This document shows positions 34,452 to 46,700 of a DNA stretch of 64,000 nt, in pieces. Every line of letters begins with the position of its first letter. Positions within the stretch are counted from its first letter, which is position 1. The notes under the pieces were generated by a model, which made no database searches, was not told the DNA's origin, and saw only the letters and a list, made by a program, of their open reading frames with translations. The stretch comes from Pristionchus mayeri. Its lineage: Eukaryota > Nematoda > Chromadorea > Rhabditida > Neodiplogasteridae. The position numbers and the translations under genes are program-made. The stretch is from assembly GCA_036245805.1 (NCBI GenBank), contig BTRK01000006.1:6489613-6553612 (forward strand). Reading direction: 5' to 3'.

Positions 34452-35928
34452 TATTTTCCACTTTATCTCTCGCATCACGAGAGTTGCTCCCTCACCTACC
34501 GTAGCCTAGGCGGGAGGAGGGTGACGAAGAGAGTGAGGTAAAGATATGGGGGGGGGGGGGAGATTTCGAGATGGGAGATGTATCTGGAAATTACTAGGAG
34601 TAGAGATCATCATTAATGCGGTGAATCAATCCGACAATAGCAGTCACTGAACACTGTGAGAACTGATAATTGACGTTATGTTAGATGGTTTCGAAATCGA
34701 TGTGGTTGTTTGCTATCTGATTCGAGCAAGCGGTTGTAGCCTGAAATTGGTCCCTTTTTGACTTACTGTTTTCTCACGCCGATGACAATGACAGAGAGAG
34801 CACCGACTACCGCAATAAGCATTTTTAGCTGCGAAATGAAGGATTGTTAGAGGCGTACGAATCACGTATTGCATGTTCATCCAAGCTCACGACTAGTGTT
34901 CTCCATGTGCTCTCTTCATTTTATGCGCTCTCTCACCGGTCAGACAAAAGAGAGATCGTTACAAATGAGGAGAACATTAGCCGAATTACCATAACACGCA
35001 GCATAGCCGAATAATTTGCGAGTCTACAACTGATTTTACGCAGAGCTTCGAATTTCCGGAGCATCAGGTTTCCAATTATTACGAAACAGAGAACTACATC
35101 GTCTACTTTTCTGATCTCATACGATCCAGCGCCCTTAAAAAAACGCAACCTTTTATCTTCTCTCTTCGATTCTTCACTCCTCATGGACTTAGTTACTTCA
35201 ATTCAAATTATTGCTTTCTTTATTCTTAATTTCCCACGAAATAATGCGCATAGATCAATGATCAAGCAAAAGTTAGTTGAAAACACTCATCGATGTCTTT
35301 TCACCCCTCCTGGCCTTGTTACTCACTACTCATCCTCGTGATTTCCTCATCCTCTCCTGACTCCTATTTGGCGAAGCGTGCGAAACTCGCGTATTTACCA
35401 CTCAAACATTCTAAATTTCGTCTAACTCTCTCGATGTTGCGTGCTCTCTCGCGTTCTCTAATTTTCTCTGTCACTCTCTCGATCTGACGTGAACTCTCTA
35501 TCACTCTCTGACTCTCTCGATATTGCATGCTCTCTCATCCCTTCTAACAGGTAGAGAGTAAGGAAAATACTAGATCATCGTCATCCCCCCTTCTTCCCGA
35601 AATGACCTACCGTGCTTTCTGCTAGTTACACGTAATCAAGGCGTATTTCATCAACGCAGCGTGCTGGGTCAGCGTAAATCATGTGTGTGTCGTTCGCTAC
35701 GTCTAGACATCCTCAATAATCCTAATTCAGTGTTTGATTATTCTTTTCAAAACCCATGGTCACATCACTACCACAAACAGAAAGCAAGAACTTTAATATT
35801 AACAGTGAAACACAATAATTGACTATCGTTCTCTTATGTGTTTTTATCGCGAATCTATGCCGACTGCGAGTGATGTTGGAGCTAACTAGACCATCAAGCA
35901 ATCCCTCATTCATTCCAGATTCCCCGCG
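34452..35928. other. intergenic, with MITE and CT-repeat
   Basis: Contains a G13 run (34,548-34,560), a palindromic MITE at 34,898-34,975, and an irregular CTCTCTCGAT-type repeat at about 35,410-35,560. A TTCCAG just upstream of the ATG at 35,929 may be a trans-splice site. Otherwise nothing seen. Confidence 0.5.
34898..34975. mobile_element. palindromic MITE (GAGAGCGTGC family, diverged)
   Basis: GTTCTCC ... GCGCTCTCTCACCGGTCAGA ... GGAGAAC: same ACCGGTCAGA centre and flanking stems as the copies at 7,652 and 40,529, with weaker inner pairing. Confidence 0.6.
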
Positions 35929-38900
35929 ATGCTTCTCAACGACGCCAACACTGAGCTTCCACCGGCTTCTCCCTCTCCTTCCCTTCTCTTCTCCACTCCA
36001 TCTCCTCCTCCCACCCTATCACCCAACACTTCGGCACTTCTCCCCTCCTCCGAGTCCTCATCCGACACCACCACTCAGCAGCTCCCTCCCTTCTTGCTAC
36101 TCCAGGGCATCATCCGATCATCCAGTGCCTCGTGCGCTCATCCTGCTTCATCTTCTACTCCGGACAACGTCCAGCCCGATCCGTTCCTGTTGCAAAATGG
36201 CATCCCTCCTACCCTATCATCAAACGCCGAGTCCTCTTCCACCACCACGACTGATCAAGTTCTTCCCTTCCTCCTTCCAGAAGGCATCATCCGCCCAGTG
36301 CCCCGCTACCCTCCCCCAAGACCAGTTCGTCTGCCTAAACGAGCGTTGTGTCATCCCTACATTGCTTATCCTACGGCTACAGTTAAGAAAGCGGAAGGAG
36401 TGACGTCGCCGCCCCTCCAAGTTCCCACCAGTAGTCCCAACCGCCCTACTCCGGCACTTACCAGCTGGAACGTAGACGCAGCGGCGTTCCAGCCTTTAGG
36501 GGTGCCTCGTAGATCAACCGCGCAGTCGTTACCAGAAGCCCCTCATCCTCCAACGCAGCGTATTGTCGAGACCGCATCAGCTGTTGCGATGACGCGCATG
36601 ACTCCTGATCGTCAAGCTCCCGCAGGAGAGATGCCATTTCCTACCCTCCTTCAGCGCTACCAGAGCAGCCCTCATCCACTCGCTCCTTCCGGCATTATAC
36701 CTGGTCCTGCGTCTTCATCTCATCTTAATAGCATATCTACAGCGATTCCACATAACATGACTGCTTTAGACGTTCTCAATACCGGCACCTCCCCTCTACA
36801 CCAGCAGTACCTCTCAGCTGCATTTCAAATGCAGCAGATGGCTCAGATGGGCTACCCCATCTCGCAGCCCTACATGCAGCCACAGCCCACCTCTCAACAG
36901 CTGCAAGCCTGGCACCTGCAGCAGGTCCAGCACAGCATGGCTGCACTCCAGCAGCATTATCATGATGCTCCGAAGCACCGCGCGAAGCACGGCAAGATTC
37001 TCGCACTACAGAAGGTGCACATCCCCGTGCATCACAGAGGCATAGAGAAGAAGACTCGGGCACCCTGGCAGCGCGAGCAGCTTGTCTCGTTCATGCGATC
37101 CGTGGAGTCCGTGCAGCCCGTGCTGCAGGTTGGACAATCCGGGCACAAGGAGACTCCTCAGCCAATTCAATTGGCGCAGTCAGATCAGCCCGACGATTCT
37201 GACGAGACGAAGATCGCTGAGGGCGAGGAGGCAGAGAACGATCATGATGAGCAGGCCGCTCAACCTGACCAGCCGAAGAATATCGCGGAGTTCGCTCAAT
37301 CGATGCTAGATCAACACTTTCGTCGGCTTCAGACCAATCATCGCTTCGAGGACAAGGAGGGCCTCGCTGGTTTCAATCATCAGGCCCATTCGAAGCAGCT
37401 TCTATCATTTGATCCATTTGAGACGGATCATGAGGAGGTAAAGAAGAACCATGATCCGCAGCCCGCTCAACTCGATCAGCCTGTCCAATCAATCGTGGAT
37501 CCCTCGGAGAAGAAGAGAGCACATGAGGAGGAGGTTCAGCGTCAAGATGTACATCCCGTGGATAAGCAACGAGTCGTGGATCAATTGGAGATGAGGAAAT
37601 CAGCAGATGAGGAGGTGGAAGTTATCGTCAGAAGCATAATGGGACAGATGAAGAGCGGAGAGAAGGAGAAGGATGAGCAGAAGCGTGCAGATGAGACTGC
37701 AACATCGACCTCTACGGAAGGCTTGCATCGAGTGTCGAAGGTGCGTTTTATTTACGGCACCGATGTTATCTGGATGCCTAATCCATTCGTGCACCAAATG
37801 AAAAATTGCAGGAAGGCGAGGAGTACGCGAAGAATGTGATCGAGGCAGTGGTTAAGGAGATGGATGGAGACTCTAACGTATGTTAATAATGTTGACAATG
37901 TTGACAATATTGCGCGCATGAAACATACACGAACAGTTACCAAAAATGCCCAATTACGCCCAAAAAGGGAAACCGTAGAAAGTAGGCAAGAAGTCTCGAT
38001 ACTTCAAAAATTGGATTTGAAATCACAAGGAAAATACATTCATTGTAGGGCCAACGTCTCGAGGAAGGAGATGATACACGAGAATTCTCAGATGATCGCG
38101 ATTCAGATGACGACATCGCTTTCGTGAAGGTTAGTATCGGGAATTCGAACAATTATTTTTGCTCAAATAGCTCGGATAAATAAATAGATTTTCATAATCA
38201 TTTCTCAGGATTTCCAGGCTCGTTCGTCTTCACTCTCGCATGGGAAGAGGGTGAGCTTCAAATGCGATATCTGATATATTATGATGAATATTTGTATTTA
38301 CAGGTCCGCTTGTCGGAAGAAGAAAGGAGAGTGAGGAAGAGAGAAGCCAATGTGCGATACCTGGCTAAGTACCCGCATAAAAAAGAGGAGTTTGCTCAAG
38401 TAAGTTGCACTATTTTTTTAATTATTTGAAACAAATCACTAAAATTGCGACAATTAAAAAAACATGCGAATTTAGGATCACTCATGAGACATTCATAATT
38501 TTCAGCGACAGCGTGCTATGCAACGAGCTGTTGCAGCAGCCAATAGAAATGCGAACATTCAGGAGGTGAACACTTAGTTCAAAGTATCGAACGCTTGTAA
38601 ATAATAATTTATCTATAATATACAACAATGATTTCAGTACTCTTCCACTTCTTCTCACTCTATCTTCGATCCTCGTCAAACAGCGCAGCCTGTGGGAAGA
38701 TCCAAGTAAGATCAAAGACCAGAAGCCAAAGAACAATGATTTTTTGAATGTTGATGATTCCAATTTTTACCGAATTAGTTACACAATATCTAATAATCTC
38801 TTTAAGCTACCGATTTTTATGAATTCACATAACTCAGGTCCTTCACATCCCAGCGTGTTGCCTATATCTGGAGTATGCCTGACCTGTGAGTTGTTGAGCA

Positions 38901-39414
38901 AATACATTACTTAATGTTAGCAGTTGTTGAAACGCAATGGGGTGGCTAGGCAAGATTAACATATGTATAACATAACAATGCGACAAGAGCATTTAATTCG
39001 CATATGCTTGTGAAGGAAAACGACGAGGAATGAGACTCAAGATGTTAGGGGTCACATTAGATATTAGCCTCGACGCGAAGTGCCGGGGTTATTTTGGAAA
39101 CTATAAATTTCCACGGCCGGAAAGGTTCCTGAGAGGGTAGGGTATCGACATCTCTTCAAACTCAATTATAATTCATTTTAGTCCCGCCGCTCTCTTAGCT
39201 GACGATGATGATGCAACTCCCAACCAGTATGTGATTTCTAGATTTCTAGCTGCTCTGTTTTGTTATTTTTGATCTTCATCACGCTCTTTTCTCACACTCT
39301 CGTTCTCGTGATCTCCAATACTATACTATTGATATATTTCAATAATAAAGTATTGAATATTCATGTTGAACTTTCAGCTCGGACCAGGTCATCCAGACTC
39401 TTCCTTCGTCATGA
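35929..39414 (+). CDS. gene 1: Pro/Gln-rich protein with acidic and basic mini-exons, unknown function
   Basis: Exons: 35,929-37,740 (604 codons), 37,812-37,877, 38,049-38,129, 38,209-38,250, 38,304-38,399, 38,506-38,565, 38,638-38,705, 38,838-38,885, 39,182-39,226, 39,378-39,414, all with GT/AG borders and one continuous frame (784 residues). An alternative stop at 38,707-38,709, if the seventh exon is not spliced, gives 742. Residues 1-230 are Pro/Ser-rich; about 285-345 are Gln/Met/His-rich (HLQQVQHSMAALQQHYH). Then come acidic and Gln-rich repeats, an Asp-rich mini-exon (FSDDRDSDDDIAFVK), and a basic, probably helical one (EERRVRKREANVRYLAKYP). The seventh exon has SIFDPRQTAQ, shared in part with gene 3. 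Composition suggests a nuclear, low-complexity regulatory protein; that is inference. Most introns are phase 0. Confidence 0.65.
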
Positions 39415-40144
39415 GGATCCCACCTATTACTGTAATCTTTCCAAACTAACCCTTCCCACCCTTCCCTTCAATTCCAACGCCTTTACATCTACTCTACAAC
39501 ACGAATAATTAGGAATCCAGTTGTTACCACCCATCACATGTGAGATTCCTTAGCAAAGACAGTTATACAGTGCATCTCATGATCTCTCCCTCCAGACTCC
39601 CCTTATAATTCCCTTCCTGGTCTTGTGCACATACCCTGGTTTAATCATCCACCACGAACAGCTTAGTTCATCCGTAGTGTTACTACTACCAGTTCAGCAA
39701 TAGAGGATTTCTGAATAGTATTGCGTAGAATAATTGCTTGTATCCCAGTAGTCCATTGAGTTGTTACCCCTAATCTTGTGTCCAAAAATATTTCCAAAAA
39801 ATAATTTCTCGGTTAGCAAGTAGCACGCATTCCAGTTAATGCATTTCCCGATTAACATTTTTGGTAAAATATTTAATAGATTTATGTAATAGTTATTTAA
39901 TTTACGGGTATCATTTCCCGCCTGAATATCTTGATGTATTCCCAGCTTCCTACTAATTTTCGTTAAAGTGCTTACATCAATATTCTCCCCAGCTGAACAA
40001 TCAACTGAAGCATCTACATATACAATCGGCCAGTAGAGGTGAAGCAATTTTCAATGTATCACATTTTTTTTGAAAAATTCATCCATCTGAAAAAAATCAA
40101 AAAATCAATACATTTACACATTTTTCATAAGGAAATACGTTCAG
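39415..40144. other. intergenic between genes 1 and 2
   Basis: 730 bp, AT-rich, no exon seen. The short distance, same orientation and AG directly before the next ATG are compatible with operon-type trans-splicing. Confidence 0.45.
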
Positions 40145-43096
40145 ATGCCTCCCGACTTCAACTCTGCAGCTAAAGCTATTCGAACTGACTATTGTAAGGT
40201 AGGCATGGGTATATTATATATCCGATATGTCGGGATACAGTCATTGCGTGAATTAAATCTTGTTGTCGTTATTGATTGCACAACTTTATTCGAAGGCGGA
40301 TCATATGGCCCCTCACGGCATCGACTTCCCATCCTTCTTGGACAACACTCCTCACTTTGGTGCGCGACTCCTACAGCCAAGTGAAGCCTACGACGCGCTC
40401 TTTCCAGGAGTGCGAGCGCATCTAGTGAGTGCGGAGGGATGGCTTGTGAAGAAATGCTCTCATAATTCTGCGCTATCTCTCGCCTACCAGACTAGCGAGA
40501 GCGTGCACAGAATGACGATATTAGCAATCGACTCTTCGTTTTGCACGCTCTCTCGCCGGTCAGAGAGAGGAGAGAGCGTGCAAACTGAAGAGAGTCAGAC
40601 GATTGTTCGACGAGAGTCATTTCTTTCGAACCCATCCCTACTTGAAAGTGAAACGGACGTGTATCATTTTTGCTATTTTTTTAACTGAATAATTTTAGAG
40701 TGCATTATTTTTCACCCTGTGCATAGTTCAAAGACAACCAGTTCCAAAATGATATACCTTCGTGTGATTCATTACCTTCTCCCTCTCAAAGCAGAGGCAT
40801 GATCAAAGAACGCGCTGAGGAAAAAGTGAATAAATATCTCAATTCAGAACACTCGGACATCCACTGCTGCTCCACCGGGCATCCCGACGCATCACGCCAA
40901 TCACGACGACCCCACGTATGACTACCAAACCAACGACAATCACCAGTACGCCTTCGACAACAAAGCACCAAGATCCACATGGGTAATATTCACACATTCT
41001 GATCAAATTGAATTGAATACTTTGAATTCCCCTCAGAAAGCTCAATCCACCGCTGCTCCTCCTGAGACCACAACGGAAGAAGACTCCACTGACGACGATC
41101 ACCAACGCGCCCTCGACGAGCTCATCCAGGCGATGGAGAACATCGCCAAGCCTGAGTGTATTGTAAGCAATCTTTCGAATTATACAACCCGAGAGACTGA
41201 TCGACTGAGTGAATATCAAATTTTTCATTATGTTTACCATGATTCCCGTGCCACAAAGCCTAAACATCCTCACAGAGCGGCATTGATCGTGACCACCTCG
41301 CTGAGATGATACGCCGACTCTCCCCGGAGCACATGCGCACGCTAGTAGCGGCCATCACAGAAGCATCACAGAAGGATCATCAACATCAGCATCGTCATCA
41401 GCAGCGTCTTCCTCCTGGATCCATCAATCCGGAGCTGGCTGCAGCTATGGCAGCTCTCGAGCAATGCTTGCTGGAGGAGGAGCATCCGGACGACCCCATA
41501 ACGGTTGCAAAGGTGAGTAAACGACTGAGGGAGTAGCAGTTAGCTAGTCAATTCAATTTCTCGGTAACAAAATTCCTTTCAATTTCTTATTAGATGGCTT
41601 ATTTCCAGGAGTTCGAGCCTTCCGCGTCTGGTTACCATGCGTACTGGGACGACCCGGATGAGTCCATCGTAGTAAAGGAGAAGTTCAACAAGGCTAGTTG
41701 GCTGTGGTGTGTTCCGCCTATGAGTGGAGTGGTTATAGGCTTGCATTGGTATATCCACGTCACGATAACAATCTTTAGATTCCTCCGCAAATGTCGACTT
41801 TTAAATTCGTCAGCACCAAGATTAAACCAACTGCTGGCAGAATTCTGACTTTTCCCATATCATCAACCACAACGAAGAATAAGAAGAAGCAGAAGGGCAA
41901 AGGAAGAAACAATGCGGAAGAGAAGGTAAGCAATGCGCATTGCGTGAAAGGGAGTGTGTATGAAACAATATCTTTCTACGACTGCAGTAGAATAAATATG
42001 TAATGCCTTTATCTCGATTGTGCAAAAAAATACGTCACAGACAAAAGCTATCTTTCAAAGGAAATGTCAACGGCCGTGCCCGCTTCAGCGTCACCTCTTC
42101 TTCGGCCCGGATGCCGACCCCAACGCCTCTTTCAAAAGGTGAAAGAGAAAAAAATACGGCATTCGAAATATATCGCAAATACCAAACAATCCGCACGTTG
42201 ATACGAGTTCGAAAAAAAAACAAAAATATTTTAAAAATATAAAATAAAATAAAAAAATAATTTGTCCACAGACTCTCTCGTCGCTCGATCGGTTGAAATT
42301 GAGCGGATAGAAAAGAATGTGAAATAGTTCCTCAAACTCTACTGCTCACTTGCAGAATCCAGCACGTTCCGGTCGTCCCCGCACCGCGAGGTCGCTCAAG
42401 GAGATCAAGAACGAGGGCATATTGTTGAGAAGCGAGCTGAATGTGCGGTTACGGCTGAACAGGCAGCTGATTCGGGAACTAGATGTCAAGAAGCAACAGT
42501 TGCTGTCGGAAGCAACTACTGATGGATCTGCTGATGATGATATGCAGCAGCATCCTAAGGTAGCGTTTTATACTTTATTCACCAGCGGGCAAGGTCGCAT
42601 ACGACATATATTCCATGGTGGGGAGACAGCACTGACAAGCACTGACAAGCACAAGCACAAGCACACAGCACTTGTGAGGCCTTTAAGCATACTTTAACGC
42701 TTACCGTTATGGTTAAGGTTTTTACTCTTGTTTTCATGGCTCAGGTGACAACTCCTGCGCAATGCAAGGAGTACCTGGCAGCAACGGCTAATGCTGTTAA
42801 GCGGCAACGACAACCCTCCTTGTTGGTGCTCATCGAAGAGGATGGCGAGGATCTAAATGTCGCCTCTTGCGGGGTACGAGATGATCGATCACCAAAAACG
42901 AAACAATAAAGTACCAGATCGCCCCTTCTTGTTCATTCGATTACGATGACACCACTGTGATGGCTGCGGATCCGTCGCTTGATGCTGCTCATCACGATTG
43001 CAGCACATATACGGTAATTGTTTGTAAAGCATGCGAGATTTTGTTCCATTGACATTTGGAGGTGATTATCTGAACTCATTCTTGCAGGCTATATGA
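40145..43096 (+). CDS. gene 2: 12-exon gene with basic leucine-rich helix, unknown function
   Basis: Starts with ATG directly after TTCAG. Exons: 40,145-40,198, 40,296-40,424, 40,848-40,982, 41,037-41,162, 41,276-41,512, 41,609-41,668, 41,779-41,925, 42,061-42,138, 42,356-42,559, 42,745-42,873, 42,918-43,013, 43,088-43,096; every length is a multiple of three, so all 11 introns are phase 0. The protein has 467 residues. The fifth exon ends with acidic residues after a His/Gln run. The seventh carries a Lys-rich KKKQKGKGR. The ninth has GRPRTARSLKEIKNEG then SELNVRLRLNRQLIRELDV, a basic region followed by leucine heptads that resembles a bZIP-like or coiled-coil helix. The sixth exon's end (41,668) and the eighth exon's start are the least certain. 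An intron holds the MITE at 40,529-40,609. No family recognised. Confidence 0.65.
40529..40609. mobile_element. palindromic MITE in an intron of gene 2
   Basis: CAATCGACTCTTCGTTTTGCACGCTCTCTC, a CCGGTCAGAGAG centre, then GAGAGAGCGTGCAAACTGAAGAGAGTCAGACGATTG in inverted orientation. Best match in the window to the copy at 7,652-7,756. Confidence 0.8.
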
Positions 43097-43726
43097 AGTC
43101 ACCGTGTTTTACCACGATCTCATAATGTAATCATCGTCCAGCACCACTCGCCCGAGATTCTCATATCTTCTCACACAGTTTATCATTGGATCATTGAATC
43201 ATTTGTCTCATTTTGGATTTTTTGTCGTTTTCACAGATGCACTACTCCGAGATAGTTGAGTATTTCCGACACATTTGAAGCATAAATACCTTTGCCATAT
43301 CAGTATTTTCTCAATTCAGTCAGATCGGGTCGCGTGTACCCTTAACAATATCTGATCGTGATGCACATCCTCCCCCTAAGCAGGCTTTTCAGGATCTCGA
43401 GCCTACCCTGGTTCGGATTGTCGTGACGACGCAGCTCAATCAGTAACTTGCTCAATCAGGTTTTTGTTTGCGCCATGGTATACATCGAGTTGAACTCAGT
43501 TTAACTGCAGGCTGTGGAACGAATGATTGTTGATTTTCCAAATTTCCATTTATAGAAATCAGTGAATCTATTTTGATTTTACAGTATTTTGTATTTTTAT
43601 TTTCATCCAATTTGCAAACCATCGTATCTCATGCATTTGTCTGCTTCGCTTCGATCAGTTACTGTGTTCACTAATCACATTGTTCGCCCGTGTTCATTAC
43701 AATCCCAATCCAATTCCCCATTCCAG

Positions 43727-46700
43727 ATGGATGTACCCTCTTCGTCGACGTCTTCATCAGCCAGTCTGGCTCCTGCAACCGCATCGTCATCTTCGGCCAG
43801 TAACCACCAAGCCGCCACAGCCTTCCGACGCATCCAGCCGGTACCGCTGTCAATCTCAGGGCTATACCCAGCGTCTGTCCTCACATCGCATCAAGTACTA
43901 CCTCGCGACCCGTCGAGGCTGCATCAACCACATCATGCATACAATATCTCCCTGCAACCCAGGGTCCGTCATCAACCGGGCGCAATTCAGCAGCAGCATT
44001 TCTACGATGTCCTGCCCTTCAATCAGCAGCTGCCTCTAGGACCTCAGCCTGCGATTCTCCAGACTTCGATAGGCCCCGGTGCCTATCAAATGCCTTCTGC
44101 AGCCCCACTAGGGCATGATGGGCGTCAAGTCGGAATGCATTCTGCCGCTGCCATTCAGCCCCTGCAACACCAAGATCCGAAGAGCCAGATTTGTATCGGG
44201 TCCGGGGCCTATCCTCTGTCCACTGCTCCTACAGTGACCATTCAAAACGGACTGCATCCATCAGCTGCTTTCCAACCTCTGCAACCCCATGAGCCGCATC
44301 AGCAGAAGCTCTCAATGAATGAGCTTATGCAGCAAACATCCGAGTGGCTCGTGCAGTACCAGCAGTGTCAAACACCTACTGTAGAAACTGTCCCTCCTGT
44401 GCCCAATGCAGTATCCAACGCTACTTCTCTCACACTTCAACCTCGGAATCAGCGGCGTCAGCCTTCTGGCATAGCATCTACAGTTGCAGTCGACTCTGTA
44501 CCCCCAGCAGCTCAACCTGGGCATCCGCAAGAGCTCCAGCCGACGAGCACATCAACGAATATGATCGTGCAAGCAACTGATTGGTTTCAGCAGCAGAATC
44601 ACCCAATTGCTGGAATGCAACCCAGTCATCATTCCACCCACCATATTCCTCAGCAACCGCCGGAATCACATCTTTCTCACTTCGCACTACTCCATCATCA
44701 ACCGAACCCTGCCCCAGTCGTTACAGATTCTCACGGAATGCAGCCTAAGCTTGTTCAACCCTCAGTAGCCGATGCTAACTTCTCCAGATCACTGAATCAT
44801 CCACCTCTCGTTCCACCCGATCCAGAGTTCAGTTCCGCTCTGGCCACTCCAGTGTGGCGCTTACATGCTGAAGAATTTGCGCATTCTCACCGAGCCTCGG
44901 TGATCGGACCTACTCCAGAGCAAGAAGCTTCGTGCTACGTGAAGCTCCACCAGCAGCAGCAGCAGACTGGTACCGTAATCACAGCACCAGCACGACAGAC
45001 ACAGCATAGCTCTCACAGCGAGCAGCACATGAACACCCTGAACCAGCGAATACGTCAGCTCTCTCAGGAGCAAGTGGCACAGTTGCAGCAACTGCAGCAG
45101 CTGCATCGACCGCCTGCTCAGCAGCTGCAGCGACCGCCTGCTCTAGATGAGCGCGCACGACCGCAAACTTTGCGTCGTCCAGCCCGCCCTCGGCAGCCCC
45201 GCGGCCCTTACATCGTGCAGCCTCCGATGACCGCAGCTCAAGCACTCGCTCAACCACGCGGTTTTCAACCCTATCACCGTCCACGACCTCTACCAGCTCA
45301 ACGGCAACGGCGTCCGACACCTCGTCAGCCTCATTTCCCTCCTCTTCCTCCTCTACCCGCGTTCCGACCATATCACCGTCCATTATCTCAACTGTCACAT
45401 GGGCAGAAGCAACCGCCTAGCCAACCTTCCCTCACAGTTCATCCCCCAGTTCCACGTCCCACGGCGTTCCGCGCCCTCTCGCGGGAGCAACAACAACATT
45501 ACGTGCAGCAAATGCCACCGGAGCAGCGGGAGCAGTGGGCTCGAGCTATCAGCGCGAGAATGAAACTGAACGATCAGCAGTACCAGCTGCGACTGGCGGC
45601 GGGGAAGATGATGCTAAGGATACTGCAGGATGATGAGGCTGCTGAGCAGCGTGAAAATGCTGCAAGTGCTGCAAAAGCCGCTGCAGACCTGCAGCTGCAG
45701 CCGAAACAAGAGGACCAGCCGGAAGCGTCTGTATCTCAGCAGGTCAGTTGACGACATAAAAGTGATCAACATATCTGTTTTGCAGGAACAGCAGCCTCTC
45801 GATTCCTTCGCACATACCGCTTTCGAAAAGCCGGACACTAGCCTCGCTCCAATGCCTGCAGATATCAGCTCGAATACGGTGAGATTGCGAAGAAATATTT
45901 TAATTTTTTTTTGTATGAAAGGAACAGTTTTGCACCGGAACGTGGTCACCAAACATTCACATTTCAGGCGCATCTCGCTCCCCAGGAATATTCTGCGGCC
46001 AGCGGTGATTCTGCAGCTAATGCCATGCTTCAAGCACCTAAAATATGCATGTATGCATTTGCACAATACTTGAGTTGTAAATTCCATTTCACCTGTACGG
46101 AACTAGAGTAATTGGAGTTTGTGATCGCATAACGAGACTGTTGCGCTGGGCTTTGTTTTCAATGTGGAATAATGTATTGAGCATGTTGTGCTACTAGCGT
46201 TTACCTTATGCGATATTGAGCCACTCATATCTTATCCTCCAGCCATCCCGTCAACCCTACTACTATCAAGACGGAGGAGGAGCAAGCCGCACCCAACACA
46301 CAGGTGCAATCGAGTCTTATCGATAGTCATACACCAATTGCGATTTGTAGGAATTGATTTGACGATTACTGAGTCAATAAGCGTTTAACAGGAGTCAGAA
46401 TAGAATGATGATACTTGGAAAACAAATGATTGTACTTTATCTTTATCGCACTATGAAAATGCGCAAATAAAGCTCGGAACTGGTAAGCAAACAATTAAAT
46501 GATCATCAGTTGAGCTAATGTTTGCGGTAGAAAAGCGTTCAAGAATTGCTATCTTGCTCGAGCAACTAGAGATCATCTAATCGTTTATCCAGAAAATGCC
46601 AATATAGAAAAGTAGTTGTGATTCTTTTTTCTTAGTGTGAAGTGATGACGGTGGGCACCGCGATTGAGGACGACGAGCGTCGAGCCGAGAGAATGAGAGA

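Noticed and set aside
35929..39414. Retroelement gag or polyprotein reading for the long Gln/Pro-rich exon
   Set aside because: No zinc knuckle, protease, reverse transcriptase or terminal repeats nearby, and the exon is followed by ordinary spliced mini-exons.
40792..40832. Extra exon of gene 2 between 40,424 and 40,848
   Set aside because: Reads open in one frame, but its inclusion brings a stop in the phase set by both neighbours; skipping it keeps the frame.
40786..41273. Antisense ORFs over gene 2 and the similar ones over genes 1 and 3
   Set aside because: They overlap exons that chain in frame on the + strand and show no splice structure of their own.
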